Below, one piece after another: positions 11,401-22,648 of a DNA stretch of 64,000 nt. Source of the stretch: Calocera cornea HHB12733 (Eukaryota > Basidiomycota > Dacrymycetes > Dacrymycetales > Dacrymycetaceae). Numbering within the stretch: the stretch's first letter is position 1; each line of letters begins with the position of its first letter. Below the pieces are notes generated by a model. The model ran no database searches. It saw nothing but the letters and a program-made list of their open reading frames with translations, and was not told where the DNA came from. A program made the position numbers and the translations under genes. The DNA is taken from the NCBI GenBank assembly GCA_001632435.1, contig KV423934.1, positions 1 to 64,000 on the forward strand. Direction: 5' to 3'.

Positions 11401-11523
11401 TAGACGCCGGAAGACTCAGGGTCGCAGGGATGGAACCAACCTCGGAGAGTGGGCGAGCGTACCGGAGGAGCCGATTAGGAGGGAAGCAGAGACGAGGGTG
11501 GAGAGGTAAGCGAGCGGCGTCAT
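8462..11523 (-). CDS. Large secreted Ser/Thr-rich protein with a C-terminal WSC domain
   Basis: Four exons (11523-11441, 11381-11106, 11049-10066, 10013-8462) all join in phase 2 and give 964 residues. A signal peptide (about 1-20) precedes a Cys-rich unit with the core [10 protein letters not shown]. Next come SVSATG repeats, then a long TGTDTGAP minisatellite region, and a second copy of the Cys-rich unit ([10 protein letters not shown]). A region of nearly 400 residues rich in Ser/Thr follows, and finally a canonical WSC domain (GCYSE, CVDFC, LCFCSD, CSGD, CGG) that runs to the C-terminus. The intron after each Cys-rich unit has the same phase, implying duplication of an exon-intron unit. 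WSC domains bind polysaccharide in wall sensors and oxidases. No membrane span or catalytic domain is seen, so a wall-associated secreted mucin-like protein is inferred. Confidence 0.8.
10438..10785. repeat. 24-nt coding minisatellite (TGTDTGAP)
   Basis: About 14 tandem 24-nt units with minor variants encode an eight-residue Thr/Gly/Asp/Pro repeat in the WSC gene on the minus strand. The unit keeps frame, so length changes stay in phase. Some units have a shortened or substituted form (TGTG, RGAP). Confidence 0.8.
10941..11022. repeat. 18-nt coding repeat (SVSATG)
   Basis: Four to five near-identical 18-nt units in the same exon of the WSC gene encode SVSATG on the minus strand. Confidence 0.75.
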
Positions 11524-12972
11524 GTTAGCAATCAGGCTGTATTATTAGCAGATCCAATTAGGTTTTCCGGCGATCAGGATCGGTCGGTCGGTCCCTGTCG
11601 CAAGGGAGCCGCTGGGGCGTGGCCGGGAAGGTCGGCAGGGAAGTCGGGGCGGGGCGGTTCCGTATGTTTTGAAAACAAACGGGTTTTATAGTTGCTGTCA
11701 CCTGCCATCACCGAGACGGTCGCGAGGTCTTCACGGCGGTCCCAGGGCGTCGCGGCCAGCAGCGAACAGATCCATCGCTACTGCGGGGCATCCGGGCGTC
11801 GCGCGAGAAATGATTACGAATGGATGGGCGGGGAAGCGCCCATGTGCCCGGGGTCGAACGGCTCATTAGGACGACCCGCGCGCTGCGAGCTGAGGTTGTG
11901 CACGCCTATGACGGCATTGCTGGACAGATGGTCGACTGTGCGATGCGGCTCGTATGGGAGATGTCAGGCGTAGCGTAGCGCCTGAGCTGAGCGGGCGATA
12001 TCACTTGTGAGGGGTGCCGTAACGCCGAGGTGGTGGCTGGTCGAGGACGCGCGCTGGGGGCTCGCGTCGGGCGACCGAACAGGAGCTGCTCGTTTTGCTG
12101 TTCACCTTCCGTTCCAAGACTGGGATACCCAAGCGATGAAGATGGCTGCCTGTAGCTGACATTCCCGACTAAGATCGAAGGGTGGACTGACCTGTGAGTG
12201 ACTGGCCTCTGTGTGCTGCATCAGACCGCGCGGGATCAGTCGTCTCACGTGACCGTCGTCAGTCAAGACTCGAACAGTCGTCAAGGCGCGTCAAATCCAC
12301 CCCGCCATCAATTGGGACAAGTCAGCCCCGCCGCTCTGCGGAGACCGGTGCCTTCTCACGTACGCTCCCGGTGCCTCATTCAAGCCTATCCTCTCCAATC
12401 ACATGTACTCAGTCCCCCGTCGTCCCATATCCCCCAGGGCACGGTGGTAGGCCCCCGCATCCCGCGGAGGTGCGGGGTCGAACACGAAGATCGGACGGCT
12501 CGGACGGGCTGGTGGGACAGCTGGGACCGCGAGGCGAGCGGCTTTCTGGGGCCACTGGGCGAGCCTATCGAGTGCCGCTCTTGTCACCGCTCTTGTGGCA
12601 CAGGACCAGCAAATGAATTGTTCCTATTGTCTTGTCACCAAAGTGCGAGGAGGGCGTGGGAGAGGCTGGCGGGCGAGACACAAATTGGGTTCAGTGCTGC
12701 GGGCCCAGCTGGCTCGTCTGGTGGAAGGTAGTCAGCAGGCTGTCACCAATTAAGTATACACCAATTGTGGGAATGCAGTGGGCCAGCCATCGTTGAGGTG
12801 CAGCCATCACGACGCTCCGGTGATGAGCGTCGTGATGGATGCTTGGGTTCAGATGACCAACCGTATTCCCAAGGCTGCAGCAGGAATACATGTTCAGAAT
12901 CTCAGACCATACCCATCCAGCCCTATCACATACAGTACAACACAAGCTTACACCTCAGACCAATCATGATTG
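11524..12972. other. Intergenic region with one perfect inverted repeat
   Basis: About 1.4 kb upstream of the WSC gene and downstream of the cupin gene. No frame shows a recognisable domain. A 13-bp perfect inverted repeat (12804-12816 with 12826-12838, 9-nt loop) could form a hairpin or be a dyad binding site. Confidence 0.45.
12804..12838. repeat. 13-bp perfect inverted repeat
   Basis: CCATCACGACGCT pairs exactly with AGCGTCGTGATGG across a 9-nt loop. No poly-T follows, and it is about 135 bp from the 3' end of the cupin gene. Function unknown. Confidence 0.6.
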
Positions 12973-13500
12973 TCACTTGCTGCCCAGATACTCCAGTGCA
13001 GGCCCCTCCTCGCCATACACTGGGTCCCTCACCAGCCCACTCACGCCCCGAATCTTCTCCTCAAACCCCTTCTCACCCCGCCTCTTCTCGTCCCAATGAT
13101 ACCCCACCGGGTAGCTGCCGACCATCATGAACCCGCTCGGCATGTTCAGGCCCTTGTGTGCCATCCCGGGCGGGAGGACGACGACATCGCCCTCGTGCAC
13201 GTCGAGCGCCACCGCGCCCGAGTTCCCCTCCCCGCCGAACAGGCACGTCGCGCGCCCAGAGTACACGGCCAGCACCTCGTACGTCGTCGTGTGGAAGTGC
13301 GAGAACGGGTACATCCCGTACCGCCACTGGGGCTCGTACCCGTTTGCCCGCAGGTGCGCTTCGAGCGCCGAGGGAGGCGTGCCGCGCGGGAAGACGGAGT
13401 GGTAGATCAGCAGGGGGAGGGCGGCGGGGGAGTCGGCGGTGGGGGGGACCCGCTGGACCGTCAGCTTGAGCGTGGACAGCGGCGCGGGGGTGAGGCCCAT
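12973..13500 (-). CDS. YjlB-like cupin family protein
   Basis: A single uninterrupted exon of 175 residues; the in-frame TTG three codons earlier is not a usual start. The double-stranded beta-helix signature is visible: HFHTTTYEVLAVYSGRA, then EGDVVVLPPGMAHKG, then GSYPVGYHWD. This order and the terminal EEGPALEYLGSK-type segment match small fungal and bacterial YjlB cupins. His residues in HFHTTTYE and GMAHKG could bind a metal ion. The reaction is unknown. It lies in the same orientation as the three reductase genes that follow, but each has its own promoter space. Confidence 0.8.
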   Translation of the reverse strand: MGLTPAPLSTLKLTVQRVPPTADSPAALPLLIYHSVFPRGTPPSALEAHLRANGYEPQWRYGMYPFSHFHTTTYEVLAVYSGRATCLFGGEGNSGAVALDVHEGDVVVLPPGMAHKGLNMPSGFMMVGSYPVGYHWDEKRRGEKGFEEKIRGVSGLVRDPVYGEEGPALEYLGSK

Positions 13501-13969
13501 TGTTGGCAAGTTGCGGGCGCGACGGTGCGGGAGAGAGGAACAAAGGCAGGGGCTAGTGAGGGAGAGGGTCGTCTTGCCAGCATATGTACATTACGACACT
13601 GCGAGGTGGAGGAGCAGCAGACGTCACTGGCAACAAAACCTCGACGGCGATCTGATTGCGCGGAACCCGAATACAGCTGGGGTGAATAGACAACGCCATT
13701 ATTCCTGTAATACAATCATAGATATGCAGGCTTTGTCTAGAAGGGCTCAGTCTTCCATACTCCATGGGACGAGATGTTGTGCTTGATAGCATGTGTGTCT
13801 CTCTGCGACCTCGGCTCGGCACACTTCCGTTAAGCGTGCCTCTATCTGCCCCGAGAGCCAACCGGCAAAGCACGGGCAGCACAGATCCGTCCATTAAATT
13901 CCATTATTCCATTATTCTTACACACCCTCTACCTTGCCACTGAGTATCATCCCATGCTCGCGGCCCTGT
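13501..13969. other. Intergenic, cupin promoter side
   Basis: Sequence between the cupin start and the 3' end of the first reductase. No clear TATA box or other gene was recognised. Confidence 0.4.
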
Positions 13970-15224
13970 TCAGATCTTCGTCTCCCACGGGTGATACACC
14001 AGCTTCTGGCCCGACACCTTGCCCTGCCTCATCAGGTCGAACCCGTCGTCGATCGATGCCAGCCCATCCGGCATATTCCTAATCGGATTCGGCTTGATCT
14101 TTCCTTCGCGCATGAGCACATCCCACAGATGGGTCAGGCGCACCCGGACCTCGTCCTGCGCGGGCACGAAGATGCCCCCGGCGAACACGCGGTGCGTCTT
14201 TACGGACTCGGGGACAGAGCCGGTGAAGGTCAGGACGGTCATCAGCTCGGGCGTGGGATGGTCGAGGCAGGCGAGGGAGGCCTCGCACGAGCCGTGCTCA
14301 GAGATCGCGTCGTAGACGTAGCGCAGGCCCGGGGCAAGCGCCTTGATCTTGTCCACGACCTACATAACCCCCATCAGCGTTCTCTCATGCATGAGGTCCT
14401 AGCGAACGCACATTGGCATCATGGTAGTCCAGCACCTCCACCGCGCCTAAGCTCTTCACATACTCGAAGTTCCTCGGGCTGCACGTGCTGACAACCTTGA
14501 ACCCCTGTATCACCGCGAGCTGCACCGCGAGCGCACCGACGCTCGAACTCCCGCCCCAGACGAGGAACGGCTCGCCCTGCACGGTCGGGATGACTTTGTC
14601 GGAGCTGTCGAGCGGGAGGGGAAGCTGGAAACCGGGCGAGTCGTACAGGCCCAGCGCGGCGGTCCAGTACGCCAGGGGGACGGTCGCTGCTTCGTCGAAT
14701 GTGTAGCTCGGGGGGATCTGCCGTGGGTTAGAAGGCACTCGGAGTGAGGGCGAGAGCGGGGCATACCGGGATGGTGGAGTCCTCCCGCATGACGCAGTAC
14801 GTCTGGTAGATGCCGTGCTTCGGGTGCGTAGCGAAAGTTGTCATGGATGCGACCTGTTAGAAAAATCAGACTGTCATCTGCACAACAGGTGGAAAAGGAC
14901 GCACTCTGTCGCCAGCTTTGAACTTGGTCACACCCTCCCCAACCTTGTCCACCACGCCCGCGACGTCCACACCATTGATGAACGGAAAGGACGGAATGGC
15001 AAAGTTGAAGTCGACCTAAAGCGCCGCAATCAGGCTTCCGTCCATATATGCACCACTATGCGGGCGGGACGACGCACCTGCTTCCAGTCGACCGGGTTCT
15101 GCGCCGCCGCCTCGACACGGATGCGCACTTCGCCCTCGGCGGGCTCCCACAGCTCGACGGGCTGGGCGGGGGCGAGCTTCTTCTGCTTCTCTTCGGTGAT
15201 GAGGATGCCGATATTCTGGGCCAT
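13970..15224 (-). CDS. ToxD/enoyl-reductase-like MDR oxidoreductase, copy 1
   Basis: Five exons (15224-15078, 15015-14905, 14853-14767, 14717-14412, 14359-13970), all phase 0, give 346 residues, the usual length for this zinc-free medium-chain reductase group. The start reads [17 protein letters not shown] and INGVDVAGVVDKVG mark the GroES-like half, and [16 protein letters not shown] is the NADPH-binding loop. The end is SGQKLVYHPWETKI. Structural zinc cysteines are absent, so an NADPH-dependent quinone or enoyl reductase is likely; substrate unknown. A TATATA stretch lies about 105 nt upstream of the ATG. It is the first of three tandem paralogs and most like copy 2. Confidence 0.88.
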
Positions 15225-15834
15225 ACTTGACTGTTACAGTAACGAGCGGCTACGGCTTATGGAGTTGGGAAGGTGCGGAGAGTAAGACGATGCTGGCGGA
15301 GGACGGGGGGGGGCACCAGCGCGCGACCGAAGTATATATGTCATCCTGCGATTGCTGGAGCGAAAGGTCGGAGATACCCTCGTTGGTCAGGAACGCGGAG
15401 CTCTCTAGTAACTTCCAGTAGGGCCCGGGCGGCGCGGATGAGGGCGATCGGGTCACTCGCAAGCCACAGCGTATCGTAGCCGCATGCCCACACTTACTGG
15501 TACTCTTGGACAGCAGCACAGGAGCAACGGTCGAACGAGGATGGCGTAATTCGACAACTGAATAGAGGGCGGCTGAGGTCAGCAATGTCGATGACGGAGC
15601 ATGTGGGAAGAAACGGGCGGATGCAGGCCCGGCTCGGACGCATCGGGCGACAGGGGAAGACCCGTTATTGTTTGAATGGGACGGTCATAGTACAAGAACA
15701 CAGGGCCGTCATGCTATATAACTCGTGCATTCTCGACTCATGCATGCCAAGCAGCAAAGTGAAGTGCTCGAACTCATCCTCTTGACAATGCTGGCCGTAA
15801 ACATACCACTTCCTGGACTCACACCTCGCACCCG
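15225..15834. promoter_or_regulatory. Promoter region of reductase copy 1
   Basis: It contains TATATA near 15330-15337 on the minus strand. No gene is supported. Confidence 0.4.
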
Positions 15835-17104
15835 CTAGATCTTCGTCTCCTGCGGATGATACACCAACTTCTGGCCCGACACCTTGCCCTGCCTCATCAG
15901 GTCGAACCCGTCGTCGATGGAGCCCAACCCGTCCGGCATGTTCCTTACCGGATGCGGCTTGATCCTCCCCTCGCGCAGGAGCACGTCCCACAGGCGTGTC
16001 AGGCCCAGTCGTGTGTCGTCCTGCCCGGGTCCGAAGATCGACGAGGCGAAGACATGGTGCGTCTTCACGCCCTCGGGGAGGGCGCCGGAGAACTCGAGCG
16101 TGTTCATCAGTTCCGCGGCGGGGTGGTCCAGACACGCCAGAGACGCCTCGACAGAGCCGTTCTCGGAGATCGCGTCGTAGACGTAGCGCAGGCCTGGGGC
16201 GAGCGCCTTGATCTTGTCGACGATCTACGGGACTTTGGTAAGCACTCTCCCAGACATGGGACTAACGGACACACATCCACATCATGGTAGTCGAGCACCT
16301 CTGTCGCGCCCAAGCTCTTCACATACTCAAAGTTCTTCGGGCTGCACGTGCTGATGACCTTGAAGCCTTGGACAACCCCTAGCTGCACCGCGAGCGCGCC
16401 GACGCTCGAGCTCCCACCCCAGACGACGAGCGGCTCGCCCTTCATGTGGGCGACGATATTGTTGGCATCGTCGAGCGGGAGGGGCAGCTTGAACCCGGGC
16501 AGGTCGTACATGCCCAGGGCAGCTGTCCAGTAGGCCACGGGGAATGTGGCGACTTGGTCAAAGGTGAAGCTCGCGGGGATCTGCGGCCAGGTGCGTTAGA
16601 GGGGGTGGCACAAGGGGTGGAAGGGAGGGCGGCCTACGGAGATTGTACAGTCTGCGACTAGGATACAGTATTTCTGGTAGACACCGTGCTTGGGGTGCGT
16701 GCCGAAAGGCGGCATGGCGACGACCTGCATCGTGTCAGTCCGTTATGATTAACACATGCATCAGACAGGGGAGACCTACCTTGTCGCCCACTTTGAACTT
16801 GCTGACTCCCTCACCAACCTTGTCCACCACACCCGCGACGTCCACGCCATTGATAAATGGGAAGAATGGGATGGCGAAGTTGTAGTCGATCTGGCGCGCT
16901 GCGATCAGTCTTTCCCCCCTATAGGCGCCCTGAGCAGCTCATGAGGAGGGGACGCACTGTCTTCCAGTCGACCGGGTTCTGCGCGGCCGCCTCAACGCGG
17001 ATGCGCACCTGGCCCTCGGCGGGCTCCCAGAGCTCGACGGGCTGCGGAGGGCCGAGTTTCTTCGGCTGCGCATGGGTGAGGAGGATGCCGATGTTCTGTG
17101 CCAT
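15835..17104 (-). CDS. ToxD/enoyl-reductase-like MDR oxidoreductase, copy 2
   Basis: Five phase-0 exons (17104-16958, 16890-16780, 16724-16638, 16580-16275, 16224-15835) have lengths identical to copy 1 and give 346 residues. The same landmarks are present: [48 protein letters not shown] and SGQKLVYHPQETKI. Complete conservation of intron positions shows tandem gene duplication rather than retroposition. TATATA lies about 95 nt before the ATG, as in copies 1 and 3, so the promoter layout was duplicated too. Substrate unknown; an NADPH-dependent reductase of secondary metabolism or detoxification is inferred from the family. Confidence 0.88.
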
Positions 17105-18050
17105 GCTGGTCTATCGGGAGCGGCTGTGGGGCTGAGATTGGGATTGGGACTGGAAATGGAAATGGAACTGGGCGTGGAGTTACGACGAGCCATCGAGGTA
17201 TATATCCCCTGGGCACCTGCAGCTCGAAACGTGGGCCATGTTCCCACTTTTGTAAAGTGACCGGGCCAGAGACAAGCGGTGCCTCTCACCATTCTGCGAT
17301 GATTGATGACCGCAGCATCGTCACATACAGTTGGACAGAGAAGAGACAACTTCGCCGGATAGTCGCCGGTTGCTACTGTACATCACTTGATCTGGCGGGC
17401 ACGCGGCATGGACTCCGTGTAACAGCACACACCTGCAACTGCAATCGATGGTTCGCATTGGTCACCATGCCGGCAACACTCAGGTGAGAATCCGTATGAT
17501 CGAGTGCTCATAGTGCCTCTTGGCAGATGTTTCGGCTTTAGGGAACAAAGGGTGTGAGCTTTGACTACTATATGGGCCGGTGAAGGTGCTCATTAAGTGC
17601 GGATCTGATTCCGAGACGGACGCAGACCGGGTGCGCGTGGGTAACCAACTGGCCCGGAGAAGTACTCGCCGGATGCAGTTCTAGGAGGCCATCAGGAGCG
17701 GAGCTAAAATGGAGTGGCTGACAACGGTTAGACTCGGTTCCTCGTGCACTCAGCTACAGGCCCTGACAACGGCCACTTTGCTCGTTGGAAAGACCGTCTG
17801 ACACCTGGCACGAGCACCTTCACCGGCCCATACCGTAGTTCAATTGAGCTTGCTTTGCGCAATAAAACTTGGTCAAATAAAGCCTGCAAGACATCCTGAT
17901 CGAGAGTCTTGTATCGCTGCCTGCGGCCCGTTGAGACGCTTTCTCGTAAAGTGTTTGGAGAAATCATAGCAGTGGGCGATGGGAAGGGACATTAGGAGGT
18001 CAGACACACATCCAGCGGTACAAAGGTGAACAGGCGCATCTGCGTACTTT
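17105..18050. other. Intergenic, promoter of reductase copy 2
   Basis: TATATA near 17198-17204 belongs to the minus-strand reductase. No other gene is supported up to the GCTTCCGCT array. Confidence 0.4.
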
Positions 18051-18504
18051 GCTTCCGCTGGTCATCTTGCCTCGGCTACTAAAGATACTTCCGCTAGTAC
18101 CACTCTGCTTCCGCTTTCCGGTTTGCTTCGGCTGTGGTATTTGCTTCTGTAGCCTTCTGCTTCCGCTTCAATTCTGATTCCGCAGTACATGTTACTTCCG
18201 TGCAATAATTTGCCTCCGCTACAATGTTTGCGTCCGCTTTGAAGAATGCTTCCGCTTCTGCATTAGCTTCCCATTCTAGTTCCGCAAAAGACGCTTGCGC
18301 AACATGTTATGCTTCAATGATATCAGTATGCTTGGGTTTGTAGATTTTCCTCCTCCAGAGAGTGTCCGCAGTGGAAATAAAACTCAGCAGAAATAAAACT
18401 CTCAAGCTGAAGCATATCGGGGGTCGGAAACAACTTCCATCAGGGAAACAAGCAGGCACAGCGGAGGCAAATGGGACAGCGGAAGTATATAGAATACACG
18501 AGGC
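18051..18504. repeat. Inverted pair of GCTTCCGCT arrays with 18-nt period
   Basis: From 18051 to about 18315 roughly fifteen units start with variants of GCTTCCGCT on the plus strand, most of them exactly 18 nt apart, with the other 9 nt unconserved. From about 18362 to 18504 the same motif continues on the minus strand with similar spacing. The two halves face each other across a 45-bp centre. No open frame follows the repeat. Confidence 0.7.
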
Positions 18505-18669
18505 AAAGCTGTTTGAAGGGAGGAGCGCAAAGGTCACGCGACGCGGCAGTCATCCTCGCCTTGTTCTGTGCATGATGTGCCTCGTTGACTCGACACGTGC
18601 AGGGTACATTCAATTCTTTGACCAATATCTGCGGCCTCACAACTACGACCTCAAGTCGCATTGCGCCCG

Positions 18670-19928
18670 CTACACCTCCGTCTCCTGCGGCCGATAAACA
18701 ATCTTCTCGCCGGAAACCTCCCCGCGCCTCGCCAACCCAAAGCCCTCGTCCACCGAATCCAGCCCGCGGGGCATAACCCTCACCGGGTGCGGGATGAGCC
18801 TCCCTGCCATCGTGAGCGCCTGCCACAGCGTGCCCAGGCGCGCGAGCTCCGCGGCCTGCTCGGGCACGTAGATCGCACCGGACATGATCTGGTGGCGCGT
18901 GACGTGCCCGGGGACGGTGCCGGCGTAGGGGAGGACGAGGGCGACTTCGGACGCCGGATGGGCGAGGGAGGAGAGCACCGATTCGGTCGATCCGTGCTCG
19001 CTGATTGCGTCGTACGCGTAGCGCAGATTCGGGGCGAGCGCCTTGATCTGGTCCACGATCTGGGCTTCGGCGTCAGCAACGTCCCCTCGCATGAATGACG
19101 TACTGACATCGACATCATGGTAGTCCAGGACCACCTCCGCGCCGAGACTTTGCACGTAGTCAAAGCTTCTTTTCCCGGCGGTGGCAATGACCCTGAGCCC
19201 GCTGGCGACCGCAAGCTGGACAGCCATCGCCCCGACGCTCGAGCTGCCGCCCCAGACAAGCAGCGTCTCCGCCTCCACTTGGGCTTGGGCTTGGGCGAGC
19301 GGGGCAAGCTTGTCCCCCTCCAGCGGGAGGGGAAAACGAATGAGGGAGAAGAGCCCGATGGCCGCCGTCCAGAAGGCCGTGGGCAGTGTGGCGGCGTCAT
19401 CAAACGACAGGCTTTGTGGGATCTGGCTGCTGCTCAGCGGGAGCGGGGCATCACGCCGGGGAAGAAAAGGCGTACCAAGATGGACCCGTCGACGCGAGCG
19501 AGGTTGTACTTCTGATAGATGCCGTACTTCGCCCCCTGGCCGAGGGGGGAGAAGGCGGCGGTCTGGCCGGTGCGTCAGCCTGCTGCGAGACAGCACCGCG
19601 GGACAGACGAGGACAATACCCGGTCGCCCACTTTGTACTTCGTCACGCCCTCGCCGAGCTTGTCCACCACCCCCGCAGCATCAAAGCCGTTGATATAGGG
19701 CAGCGGGAGGTTGCCAAAGTTGTAGTCGATCTGTAGCCTCACCGTCAGTTGCGGTTATGGAGCAGCGAGAGGTGGACGCACCTGCTTCCAGTCGACCGGG
19801 TTCTGCGCCGCCGCCATGACCTTGACGCGCACCTCACGTTTGCCCGGCTCCCAGAGCTCCACGGCCTGGGCCGGAGCGAGCTTCTTCTGGTACGTCTCAG
19901 TGATGAGTATCCCGATATTCTGAGCCAT
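18670..19928 (-). CDS. ToxD/enoyl-reductase-like MDR oxidoreductase, copy 3 (diverged)
   Basis: Five phase-0 exons (19928-19782, 19730-19620, 19562-19476, 19422-19108, 19059-18670) give 349 residues. Exon 4 is 9 nt longer than in copies 1-2, owing to an AQAQAQ insertion. Landmarks are [31 protein letters not shown] and [16 protein letters not shown]; it ends RPQETEV. It is the most diverged copy, consistent with an older duplication or changed specificity. TATAAAT lies about 100 nt upstream of the ATG. The two-armed repeat array separates it from copy 2. Confidence 0.87.
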
Positions 19929-21200
19929 GATGGTCTCGGTTAACTTTGAGCGTATTTCTGCTTGGCGAATTCTTCAAGACACGAGAGCACCGTGTTCAGA
20001 TCAAACTTGCCACCGAATGAGGGGTCAATTTATATTGTTCTGCTCCCTCTTACTCCCGCTGCTTGTTGGATCCACGAACGGAGCTCCATTCGCGAAGCCA
20101 CGACGGCGGCGCTAAGCAGGGGTCCAACAACGCGTTCTCCGATATCGGGGGCGACGCGACTGCTGAGCCAATCGTCGATTCGTCCCGGTCCCATGACAGC
20201 GGGTGCTGTTGGTGTCGGGAGAACGCCACAACCTTACGCGATTCCTCCCGTGGGTCGGACTAAATGTCGGACGAGCCAACCCTGGAAACTTGGCACAAAG
20301 GTGGGTCAGGAGACGGGGGAGCAGCTATGCCTTGTTCTCGACGTGGTTTGGAAGCAACAGCTGACAAAGGAGACTTTCGAGATCACCTCATCATTGTCGA
20401 TTTGCTTACGTCGGTCAGCTTCGGGCAACGCATCTTTCATGCATCCCTCAACTGCCAAGAGAAGAGACCGAGCCCGTTAATCTACTTGTTGGTGCTCATG
20501 CGATTGCGCGATGGTCGTACCCGCTTGGCTTCGACAACGGGGGCGCGGGTCCTGGGCGACCATGGGTGTTTGATTGTGGATGTGGCGTTGGCAGAGGGTA
20601 TGAAAGATACTGAGGGTATGAAAGATACTGAGGTATCTTACGACATGGACAGCAGAGAGATCGAGAAATCCGTCTTGTCCGAAAGCAGGCATTGAACGTT
20701 GTAAGGTGCGGGATTGTCAGAGGAAGAGAACATACCAGAGAGTTCTGGATCACTGGATGGCTGCCCAGTCGGATGGACCATCGCACGTTGTAAGGCACGC
20801 ATTACTGCCAGGAGCAGAATCTGGTAACGACGTGGATTCGGACCCGGGAATCGCTTTTGTGGGGGCCTTTAGTGCCCCGTCCATATGGCTGGACAGAATG
20901 CGGTCGTCTGGCAGCTATGTCGGTCTCCTATGGCCCAACGGCTCGGAAGAGTACTGCAAACACACCACTGAGCCGGGTCACGACTGATCACCTACAACTT
21001 CCGCACAATCGTGCTGCATTACATCAGCAGTTTTGACGCTTTGGAGCTGGTGGATAACTGCGGGGAGGCCGTGATGAAGTTCAAAGTACATGATTATCTC
21101 CTGGCGGGGGCTTAAGCAGTGGGTACATGTAATACATCGCGACCCGAAGGAAAGAATCGGCCAAACAACAGTACCAAAGGCGCACCCTGTGCTACCTGTT
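19929..21200. other. Intergenic, no gene supported
   Basis: About 1.3 kb between reductase copy 3 and the DUF6533 gene. It holds a short direct repeat (two 18-nt units near 20596-20632) and TATAAAT of the reductase. Open frames have no domain or splice support. Confidence 0.45.
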
Positions 21201-22648
21201 TCACTCCTCGCTTGCATACACAGTCCATCCCGTGTCATCGGTCGCATAGCTCTCAGGACCGGTAGTCTTGAAAGCGGTTAGCGCGCTCCAATCCTCAGGT
21301 CGCGCTGCGCTTCGCAAGTTGAGGTATATTCTGGGGAATGTCAGAAAGGACCTGGCTATTACGCGAGACTACGTACCGTGATATCATTGCCGTGTTCAGG
21401 CACCACATTATGCTGTAAGGCGTGTAAGCTGATATGTACATCGGGGAGATGAACCCTTACTTGATTCCAACCAAGAACTGATTCGACTGCAGCAGGTCAG
21501 GACGATGCGAGTGTCCTAGACAGAACACCTACCGGAAAACTGGTATAGGCGATGATGTTCAAGAGTTCTGCTACTATCATAACCTGAAGTTCTTCAGTGC
21601 AGCCCGATCGCTTGAACGTTACAGAGCTCACCAGGAAATACCCCACGGAGTCGAACAGTAGGACGCTGATGAGCCGTGTACTGGAATTGGTTTCCCTCGT
21701 GTACTTCAGCGTCTTGCGGACCACGAGGTAGAAGACAACAACATCGAACAGCATCATGAATAGGAAGACAATCCATAGCCAGCTTAGATGGTGTAGTGAG
21801 ACGCATGCGTGGATGTCCTCAATGAATAGCATGCTGTCTGCGCCCACGTGAGCCTCCAATCCAACATCCGTGAGGATCACTTACAATCGGCAGCGACAAC
21901 ACCGTATGCCATCACGATGACCGAACCGAGGAGCTCAAGACACAGTAATGCAGAGAGAACAATCAAGATTCCTCGATGTCGATTGTAGAGTGCGTATACA
22001 CGTAGAAGCATGAGTACTACAGGCTATTAGCGAAGTCTTTGCCACATGTCTAGCGGCCTACCTGCTCCTATCCCATTAACGCAAAGTCCTTCGAGGGTCA
22101 ATGACGTGAGGAAGAACTCGAAGCAGCTGTGCTATGATGAGTCATACGATTGATTAGGCTCAAGCTCTGTCCCTCACTACTGCACGAGCGCTTAGTTTAT
22201 CGGCAGACCATCGACGCGGGATCAACTTACAGATTGGTTGCTTGGTGCCGCCATGAGACCCGACATTGCTGTGAATTCATCAGTCGTAGAATGATCATTC
22301 AAAAGCGTGGCAGCTTACTGTACACGACATAGATGTACAGGCCTGGTGTTACGTAACGGTTGCACAGGAACAACACTTTGACCAGCGATCGCGGAGCCGG
22401 CCAAACCAGATTGATCTGTCAAGATGAATCAGGACTTCCCGCGATTTGATAGGACCGTATCTCTTACCTCAACATCAAGTGTTGTAAGGATGTCATACAG
22501 CATCAGGCACTGTCATCGTCAAGTTCGGTCACCAGCTACAGCACGCCGAGGCAACACGTACAAAGCCCGCAATAGCCACGCTTTCCTGTACGCGGATCGC
22601 ACTGACGTCGCTTGTTGACAACAGGCCGGAGGTATTGGGGGTCGACAT
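21201..22648 (-). CDS. DUF6533-domain multi-pass membrane protein
   Basis: Eleven small exons (22648-22562, 22509-22468, 22415-22319, 22268-22231, 22131-22062, 22016-21885, 21837-21632, 21583-21533, 21477-21461, 21412-21377, 21330-21201) stay in phase and give 301 residues. The N-terminal DUF6533 signature is clear: LMLYDILTTLDVE followed by LFLCNRY. Then come LLRVYALYNRHRGIL, several hydrophobic spans (for example SWLWIVFLFMMLFDVVVFY), LFDSVGYFLV, and the family ending MISRIYLNLRSAARPEDW. Such proteins form large basidiomycete families with about seven spans and unknown, possibly receptor-like, function. No ligand can be inferred. Confidence 0.85.
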
